NCBI RefSeq assembly: GCF_014649875.1
Contig: NZ_BMTW01000002.1
Location: 124,001-188,000 of the forward strand
Source: Streptomyces rubiginosohelvolus
GTDB taxonomy: Bacteria > Actinomycetota > Actinomycetes > Streptomycetales > Streptomycetaceae
Reading direction: 5' to 3'
DNA: 64,000 nucleotides
Under the pieces are notes generated by a model that did no database searches, was not told where the DNA came from, and saw nothing but the letters and a program-made list of their open reading frames with translations. Every line of letters starts with the position of its first letter. Positions within the stretch are counted from its first letter, which is position 1. Shown here one piece after another: positions 58,620 through 64,000 of this stretch. Made by a program: the position numbers and the translations under genes.

Positions 58620-60986
58620 TCACCGACCGCTGCCGCCGGACGCCTCCCGGACCTCCCCGTACGGGCCCAGGAAGCGGGGGCGGCCGTTCTCGATCCGGTG
58701 GAGGAAGATCCCGCCCGGGATGCGCACCTGGCGGGTCGAGGCGTCGAAGGCGAGGGTCCGCACGATCCCCCGGTGCTCGGTGCGCACGAGCCGCCCGCCG
58801 ATACCGCTGCGCACCTCGCCGGATGCGCTGGTGGTCCCGGCGGCGCGGGCGATGAGTCCGACCGCGTCGTACGCCTCGGCGGCCCAGGTCGCCGGGGGTG
58901 CGCCGAAGCGCTTGCGGTGGGCGGCGGTGAACGCCCGGACCGCGGGGAGGGCGGCGGGGTCGGCGTACGCCTCGGCGAAGACCCAGCCGTCGGCCGCCGC
59001 GCCCGCCCCGTCGAGGAAGGCGGGCCCGAGGGCGGGGCCGACACCGACCCGGGCGCCGGTGAAGCCCTCGCCCGCGAGTGCGGTGGCGAGGCGGGCTGCC
59101 CGGGACGGGTCGCCGCCCCCGAGCACCACGGCGTCCGCCCCGCTGCTCACGGCCTTACGGGCGACCGCCCCGAAGCCCGCGTCGCCCCGGGCGAGGGGGT
59201 GTTCGAGGAGCGTGGCACCGGTGGGGGTGGCCTCGCGGAACGCGCTCCCGATCTCCCCCGCGAGCCCGGGATCGGCGGCGTCCTCGACGAGGAGGATGCG
59301 GGTCGCGGGGCGGGTGCTGGTCAGGTAGCCGATCAGGCCGGGGGTGAGCATGCGGTCCAGGGGGCGGGTGAGACAGAGGTTCAGCCCGGTGCCGGACTCG
59401 ACGGTGCTGGTTCCGGCCGCGACGACGACGGTGGCGAGGCGCGCCTCTCCGTAGCGCTGGACGAGGTCCGCGCGCAGGACTGCGCCGGTCGGCCCGAGGA
59501 CCGCGACGACCGCGGGATCGGCGGCCAGCCGCCCGGCCACCCGGAGCGCCGCCGCCGGGTCGCCCGCGTCGTCCTCGGTGCGCAGGGCGAGCCGGAACGC
59601 CGTGTCCTCGCGGGAGTTGTGGTCGGCGACGGCGAGCTGGGCGCCGCGCTGATGGGCCAGCCCGGTGGCCCGGCCGGGTCCGCCGAGGTCGGCGTGGAGC
59701 CCGATCGTGTACGTGGGCGACTCCCCGGACCCGGCCGGGGAACCGCCCGCCCGGCCGCCGCGCCCCCGCAGGGCGTTCCAGCCCGCGGCGGATCCGCCGA
59801 CGAGGAGGACGGCCCCGGCGGCCGCGCCGGTCAGAACCCGGCGACGGGTGGGCCCGCCTTCCTGGCCTGTGGCTTCGTGCCCGGCGGTTGCGTCCCCGGC
59901 AGGGGTGAGCGTGGTGGGCAGCGGCTCGGGGTCCGGCAGCGCGAGGGCGGCGGCGGACCGCTCGGCGATCAGGGCGGGGAGGCCGGCGGGGGGCTGCCAG
60001 GGGGTGGGGGCTGGGGCGGGTGCTTCGCTCGGGTGCGGCGTCCGCGGCCGAGCCGGGTCCAGGGGCTCGCCCGGGGCCGGGGCGGCGCGGAGGGACTCGC
60101 GGGGATCCGACGGCCTCGGCCGGGCTGGGGCAGGGGCCCGGAAGTCGCCCGGGTGCGGGGTCTCGCCCGGGTCCGGGGCCGGCTCCCCGTCCGCCGCCGT
60201 CGCGTCGCGGAGCCGGCTCGCGGTCGGCCGGGCGGCCGGGTCCTTCGCGAGGCAGGCGGCGATCAGAGGGGTCAGGTGGGACGGGACGCCCGTCAGGTCC
60301 GGCTCCTCGTGGACCGTACGGAACAGGGCACCCGCCCCGCCGCCCTCGCCGAACGGCCCCCGCCCGGTCGCCGCGTACACGAGGACGCAGCCGAGGGAGA
60401 ACACGTCGCACGGCGGCCCCAGCGGCCCGGCCGATGCCTGCTCGGGGGCCAGGTAGCCGGGCGTCCCGATCACCGCGCCGGTGGCGGTCAGCGCGGTGGC
60501 GCCCTCGTGGCGGGCGATCCCGAAGTCGATGAGGCGGGGGCCGTCGAGCGCGAGGAGCACGTTGCCGGGTTTGACGTCGCGGTGGATCAGCCCGGCCTCG
60601 TGGACCGCGGCGAGAGCCTCGGCGAGCCGGCTCCCGAGCGCCCGGACGGTGACCGGGGGCAGCGGGCCGCCGGCCGTCACCACCTGGGCCAGCGAGGGTC
60701 CGGGGACGAATGCGGTCGCCAGCCACGGTTCGCGGGCCTCGGTGTCGGCGCCGAGCACCGGGACCACCCAGGGCCCGGTGATCCGGGCGGCCGCCTCGGC
60801 CTCGCGACGGAACCGGGCCCGGAAGCCGGGGTCGGCGGCGTGCTCGGCCCGGATCACCTTCACGGCGGCGAGCGACCCGCCCGCCGAGCGCGCCAGGTAG
60901 ACCACGCCCATGCCGCCCGCGCCGAGCCGGACGAGGGTGCGGTAGGGGCCGACGGTGCGGGGGTCCTCGGAGGTGAGAGGCCGCAC
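58620..60986 (-). CDS. Ser/Thr kinase fused to ABC-type solute-binding receptor domain (copy 2)
   Basis: A 788-residue receptor kinase. The kinase domain (~13-275) is complete: G-loop [11 protein letters not shown]43, [11 protein letters not shown] and APE. A Pro/Ala-rich linker (~280-400) leads to a membrane helix (VLTGAAAGAVLLVGGSAAGW, ~420), then a Leu/Ile/Val-type binding-protein domain (TYTIGLHADLGGPG to the end). The binding domain should be outside the cell and signal a ligand to the kinase. GTG 60986 lies 1 base after the stop of the upstream paralogue. It lacks the collagen-like insertion. Confidence 0.9.
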   Translation of the reverse strand: MRPLTSEDPRTVGPYRTLVRLGAGGMGVVYLARSAGGSLAAVKVIRAEHAADPGFRARFRREAEAAARITGPWVVPVLGADTEAREPWLATAFVPGPSLAQVVTAGGPLPPVTVRALGSRLAEALAAVHEAGLIHRDVKPGNVLLALDGPRLIDFGIARHEGATALTATGAVIGTPGYLAPEQASAGPLGPPCDVFSLGCVLVYAATGRGPFGEGGGAGALFRTVHEEPDLTGVPSHLTPLIAACLAKDPAARPTASRLRDATAADGEPAPDPGETPHPGDFRAPAPARPRPSDPRESLRAAPAPGEPLDPARPRTPHPSEAPAPAPTPWQPPAGLPALIAERSAAALALPDPEPLPTTLTPAGDATAGHEATGQEGGPTRRRVLTGAAAGAVLLVGGSAAGWNALRGRGGRAGGSPAGSGESPTYTIGLHADLGGPGRATGLAHQRGAQLAVADHNSREDTAFRLALRTEDDAGDPAAALRVAGRLAADPAVVAVLGPTGAVLRADLVQRYGEARLATVVVAAGTSTVESGTGLNLCLTRPLDRMLTPGLIGYLTSTRPATRILLVEDAADPGLAGEIGSAFREATPTGATLLEHPLARGDAGFGAVARKAVSSGADAVVLGGGDPSRAARLATALAGEGFTGARVGVGPALGPAFLDGAGAAADGWVFAEAYADPAALPAVRAFTAAHRKRFGAPPATWAAEAYDAVGLIARAAGTTSASGEVRSGIGGRLVRTEHRGIVRTLAFDASTRQVRIPGGIFLHRIENGRPRFLGPYGEVREASGGSGR

Positions 60987-60987
60987 G

Positions 60988-63387
60988 TCAGCTCTCCGGT
61001 TTCGGGGCGGGGCCGAGGTAGCGGAGGCGGCCGTCCTCCACCCGGTACAAGTGGGCTTCCCGGCTGACGAGTTGCTGACGTTCCTTGTCGAACGCGTAGG
61101 AGCGCGAGACCCCTTCGTACCGGGCGCCGGCGATCGCGGCGGTGAGCGCGGACCGGGTGGGCCGGCCGTCGCCGGAGGGCGTGACACTCGCGGACGCCCC
61201 CTTGGCCGCGGGCGTCGCCCCCTTGGCCGCCGCCTCCGCGAGGCCGGCCAGTTCGCGGGCGACGAGCCCGGCCACGTCGTACGCCTCGGCGGACCAGGCG
61301 GCGGGCGCGGCGCCGAAGCGTTTGCGGTGGGCGGCGGCGAACGTCGCGGCGGCCGGGGCGTTGGCGTCGATGAACGGGGCGACGAACTCCCAGCCGTCGG
61401 CTGCCGCGCCCGCCTGTTCGAGGAACTCCGGCCCCATGACGGCATGTTGGGCCATGCATGGTCCGGCGAAGGAGAGGTCGGCCAGGATGCGGGCGACCCG
61501 GGCGGCGCCGGTTGCGTCACCGGCGTAGAAGAGGGCGTCGCTCCGATGCGCGAGGAGGTCGGTGATGACCGGGTCGAAGACGGTGGTCCCGGCGGGCACC
61601 ACGCGGGGGTGGGTGGTACCGGTGGTGAGGCTGGGGGTCAGCAGGTTGGCCGAGTAGCCCGACTGGTAGGCCGCCTGCCCGCCGGCCCGGTCGATCAGGA
61701 CGCCCAGCCGCTCGACGTCGGGGCGCAGGAGAAGGCGGTTGACGATGGGGACGGCGAGCGAGGCGTAGGAGGGGGCGGCCTGGAAGAAGGAGGCGTTCGC
61801 GCGGCGCGGGAAGGCTATTTGGAGGGCCGACACCGTGAGGACCGGCATCACGGCTTCGTCGTACGCGGACAGGGCGGCCCCCGCCGACTCGTCGCTCGTG
61901 GGGCCGATGACCGCGACGACCTCCGGATCATGGGCGAACTCCTCGGCGACCCGGGCCGAGCGGGCGGGGTCCCCTTGGTCGTCGAGGACCTTCACGGCGA
62001 GCCGGAAGGGCTGGTCGTCGGGGGAGTTGAAGCGGTCGACGGCGAGCCGGACGCCGCGTTCCTGGGCGCGTCCGGCGGCGCTGAGGGGGCCGGTGAGGTC
62101 GGCGTGCACGCCGATGATCAGGCGCCGTCCGCCCGGAGCCCCGTCGCCGCCTGCCCCTTCCGCTTCGTCGCCGGTGAGCCGTACGGCGGCGAAGGCTCCG
62201 CCGCCGAGGGCGAGAGCGCCGCCGGCCGCGATGAGCAGGAACCGCCGTCGGCCGGGGGCGGGTTGCGGAGGCCCGGGCTCCTCGGCGACGGCGACGGTGG
62301 CGTCGATGGCGGGCAGGGCCAGGAGCGCGGCGGCCCGGTCCGCGATGATCCGGACGACGTCCTCGGGCAGCCAGTCGGCGGTGGCCCCGGCGGGCAGGTC
62401 CTCGGCGATCAGGGTGTCGAGGTCGGCGGCGGCTGGACGCTCGCCGGGGTCCTTGGCGAGGCACCGCTCCAGCAGCGCGCGCAGTACGGGGTCCTCGACG
62501 CCGCCGAGGTCGGGGGCGTCGTGCACGGTGCGGTAGAGGACGGCGTCGACCGCACCGCTGCCGAAGGGCGGCCGGCCGGTGGCCGCGTAGGCCAGGAGAC
62601 AGCCGAGCGAAAAGACGTCCCCGGCGGATCCGGGAGGGCCGGTGGGGCCGACGGACCCGGGAGACCCGGTGGGGCCGGGCGGCCCGGTGGGGCCCGGAGA
62701 CCCGGTAGGGCCCGGAGACCCGGTGGGGCCCGGAGACCCGGTAGGGCCAGCAGACCCTGCCGCCCCGGCGGACCCAGTGGCCTCGGCCGCCCCGGCGGAC
62801 CCGGCCGGCCCGGTGGCCCCGCCCGCGCCCCCGGCCACCCCCTCCGGCGGCAGAAACCCCGGCGTCCCCACGATCAGCCCCGTGGCGGTCAGGGCGGTCG
62901 CGTCGGCGGCGCGGGCGATCCCGAAGTCGATCAGCCGGGGCCCGCTCGCCGTCAGCAGGACGTTGCCCGGTTTCACGTCGCGGTGGACGAGCCCGGCGGC
63001 GTGCACGGCGGCCAGGGCGCGGGCGACCAGTCGGCCGAGGACGGTGACGCTGCGCACGGGCAGCGGTCCGCGTCGGGCGACGACGTCGGACAGCGTCGGC
63101 CCCGGGACGAACTCGGTCGCGAGCCAAGGCCGTTCGGCCTCCGTGTCGGCGCCGGTGACGGACACGGCCCAGGGGCTGTCGACCCGGCGGGCGGCCTCGG
63201 CCTCACGGCGGAAGCGGGCCCGGAAGTCCTCGTCCCCGGCGTACTCGGGCAGGATCACCTTGATCGCGGCGAGCGCTCCGGCATCGGTGCGGCCGAGGTA
63301 GACGACACCCATGCCGCCGGCTCCGAGGCGGCCGAGGAGCCGGTGGCCGGCGATCCGGGCGGGGTCGGTGGGTCGCAGGTCGTCCAT
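60988..63387 (-). CDS. Ser/Thr kinase fused to ABC-type solute-binding receptor domain (copy 1, collagen-like insertion)
   Basis: A 799-residue paralogue of the gene downstream. The kinase has its G-loop (22-27), K43, D137 (HRDVKPGN), D154-F-G and P-P-E182. Then, where the paralogue has 11 residues before DVFSLG, this protein has about 74, mostly G-x-y repeats ([16 protein letters not shown]). The rest of the kinase, a membrane helix (~383-404) and the Peripla_BP-type domain (~422-799) follow. ATG 63387 is the family start. Kinase activity is expected but the insert lies in the substrate-binding side, so it may alter it. Confidence 0.9.
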   Translation of the reverse strand: MDDLRPTDPARIAGHRLLGRLGAGGMGVVYLGRTDAGALAAIKVILPEYAGDEDFRARFRREAEAARRVDSPWAVSVTGADTEAERPWLATEFVPGPTLSDVVARRGPLPVRSVTVLGRLVARALAAVHAAGLVHRDVKPGNVLLTASGPRLIDFGIARAADATALTATGLIVGTPGFLPPEGVAGGAGGATGPAGSAGAAEATGSAGAAGSAGPTGSPGPTGSPGPTGSPGPTGPPGPTGSPGSVGPTGPPGSAGDVFSLGCLLAYAATGRPPFGSGAVDAVLYRTVHDAPDLGGVEDPVLRALLERCLAKDPGERPAAADLDTLIAEDLPAGATADWLPEDVVRIIADRAAALLALPAIDATVAVAEEPGPPQPAPGRRRFLLIAAGGALALGGGAFAAVRLTGDEAEGAGGDGAPGGRRLIIGVHADLTGPLSAAGRAQERGVRLAVDRFNSPDDQPFRLAVKVLDDQGDPARSARVAEEFAHDPEVVAVIGPTSDESAGAALSAYDEAVMPVLTVSALQIAFPRRANASFFQAAPSYASLAVPIVNRLLLRPDVERLGVLIDRAGGQAAYQSGYSANLLTPSLTTGTTHPRVVPAGTTVFDPVITDLLAHRSDALFYAGDATGAARVARILADLSFAGPCMAQHAVMGPEFLEQAGAAADGWEFVAPFIDANAPAAATFAAAHRKRFGAAPAAWSAEAYDVAGLVARELAGLAEAAAKGATPAAKGASASVTPSGDGRPTRSALTAAIAGARYEGVSRSYAFDKERQQLVSREAHLYRVEDGRLRYLGPAPKPES
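62620..62832 (-). repeat. collagen-like G-x-y repeat inside the kinase domain
   Basis: The DNA of residues ~186-256 is repetitive; its core at 62692-62745 is three copies of an 18-bp unit GCCCGGAGACCCGGTAGG (one with TGGG), with degenerate copies on both sides. The coded GPTGSP unit repeats G every third residue, as in collagen. In-frame unit length means copies can change without breaking the protein. Confidence 0.9.
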
Positions 63388-63396
63388 CGCCGGGCC

Positions 63397-64000
63397 TCAG
63401 CTCTGCTTCTCGACGGCGGATTCCAGCCGGACCAGCATGGCGGCCTGCGCCTGGACGACCAGGTTGTCGATCTCGTCCCGAGTACGCCCCTTCGCCCCCT
63501 TGCCGGTCACGGCGACGGTGAACTGGAGGGTCTGCGCCTGCTGCCAGGCGTAGTGGTGCGGCCCGCCGAGTTCGGAACTCCGGTACTCCCCCACCTCACT
63601 GAGGGCGTCCTCGGAGTTGGTCTGGGTGGCCTCGCCGCCGAACAGCGCGGCGGCGACCATGGATCCGATCAGTTCACCCTCGCGCAGCTGCTGCGTGGGG
63701 CAGCGCATCGTCTCCTCGATCGACTCCGCCATCTCCCAGGCCGCGTCCTGGCGGGTGCGGTGCACGGTGACGACGGCGCCGAGGCGCACCGGCCCCTTGC
63801 CCGCCGCCGCGGGCACCTCGAACGACCGGGTGAGGGTGGCCAGGACGCTGTGGCCGGGCTTCCGCTGCTGCCAGACGCAGTCCTCGCCGAGCACGGGCCA
63901 GGTGTCCGGGCCGCTCTCGTACGGGCTCCGCTTCACCACCCCGGGACCGAAGCTGTCGGGGTCGGCGATGACCCGGTCGATGAGATCCAGTGCCGCGGCC
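63397..64000 (-). CDS. hypothetical protein (C-terminal part, runs off the window)
   Basis: The frame is open to the edge of the window, so the N-terminus lies beyond 64000; about 200 residues are visible. They include VLGEDCVWQQRKPGHSVLAT, a basic middle, QTLQFTVAVTGKGAKGRT and a helical end LVVQAQAAMLVRLE. I do not recognise the family. No membrane segment is in the visible part. An in-frame GTG at 63939 exists but the coding continues upstream of it without a break. It lies 9 bases before the first receptor-kinase gene, so both may be in one operon. Confidence 0.7.
   Translation of the reverse strand, partial: AAALDLIDRVIADPDSFGPGVVKRSPYESGPDTWPVLGEDCVWQQRKPGHSVLATLTRSFEVPAAAGKGPVRLGAVVTVHRTRQDAAWEMAESIEETMRCPTQQLREGELIGSMVAAALFGGEATQTNSEDALSEVGEYRSSELGGPHHYAWQQAQTLQFTVAVTGKGAKGRTRDEIDNLVVQAQAAMLVRLESAVEKQS

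Noticed and set aside
58356-61067. About 900-residue open frame on the + strand opposite the receptor kinase
   Set aside because: Antisense shadow; composition is Gly/Arg/Ala-rich without any motif, while the - strand has full kinase motifs.

Overview
This window reads as a piece of a Streptomyces (or very closely related actinomycete) chromosome. Base composition is very GC-rich with G/C at almost every third codon position. Genes are tightly packed with ATGA/GTGA overlaps and GTG starts. The gene content is also typical: ferredoxin-type sulfite reductase with cysHCDN, IdeR/DmdR-like iron box, sugar ABC operon without its own ATPase, SAV2148-type HEPN protein, TreX/Y/Z, kinase/solute-binding receptor fusions and a mycothiol-linked reductase. 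I see no tRNA, rRNA, CRISPR array, IS element, integrase or replication origin. No TTA (bldA) codon caught my eye in the reading frames I checked.

Region 1 (1-11.8 kb): the end of a regulator, a GNAT acetyltransferase, then a long + strand sulfur-assimilation locus. A short leader peptide precedes sulfite reductase, a 59-residue zinc-ribbon protein, cysH, cysC, cysD, cysN, a sulfonate/taurine-type ABC importer and a sirohydrochlorin chelatase (making the siroheme cofactor of the reductase). A methyltransferase gene follows. Together these import or activate sulfate/sulfonate sulfur and reduce it to sulfide.

Region 2 (11.8-21.3 kb, - strand): a mycothiol-type nitroreductase/DsbA-fold protein and a six-gene iron-siderophore locus. 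The locus has two fused membrane/ATPase ABC half-transporters with complementary degenerate ATPase motifs, a binding lipoprotein, two FecCD permeases and a FecE-type ATPase, preceded by an iron box. A MerR-family gene lies upstream, divergent from a secreted tripeptidyl-aminopeptidase-type hydrolase behind a textbook 19-bp-spacer MerR promoter.

Region 3 (22.9-30.9 kb): DUF1697 protein, a secreted subtilisin with tandem terminators, a macrolide-type glycosyltransferase, a MalEFG-like sugar importer and a divergent phosphotransferase.

Region 4 (31.0-34.3 kb, + strand): a compact module with a WXG100-like partner, a large WXG-like protein with an Ala/Gly-rich C-terminal half, a PsbP/LpqN-like protein, an unknown protein and a DUF4333 lipoprotein. 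This is the best candidate for an under-described system (type VII-like effector module).

Region 5 (34.4-51.4 kb): DnaQ-like exonuclease, HEPN protein, glgX-treY and, 7 kb further on, treZ. These convert alpha-glucan to trehalose. Between them lie a degenerate P450-like protein, an FHA protein, two tandem paralogous acetyltransferases with a tiny ORF between them, an alpha-L-fucosidase and a GH1 glycosidase. An M24 peptidase follows.

Region 6 (51.4-64 kb): a 17-bp tandem repeat running into the stop codon of a nucleoside-kinase-like gene, VOC protein, a GntR/TetR-type regulator almost touching a divergent ltrA gene, LysR regulator, and tdh-kbl threonine catabolism. The window ends with two tandem Ser/Thr kinase-ABC binding-protein receptor fusions (one with a collagen-like insertion inside the kinase domain) and the end of a further unknown gene.
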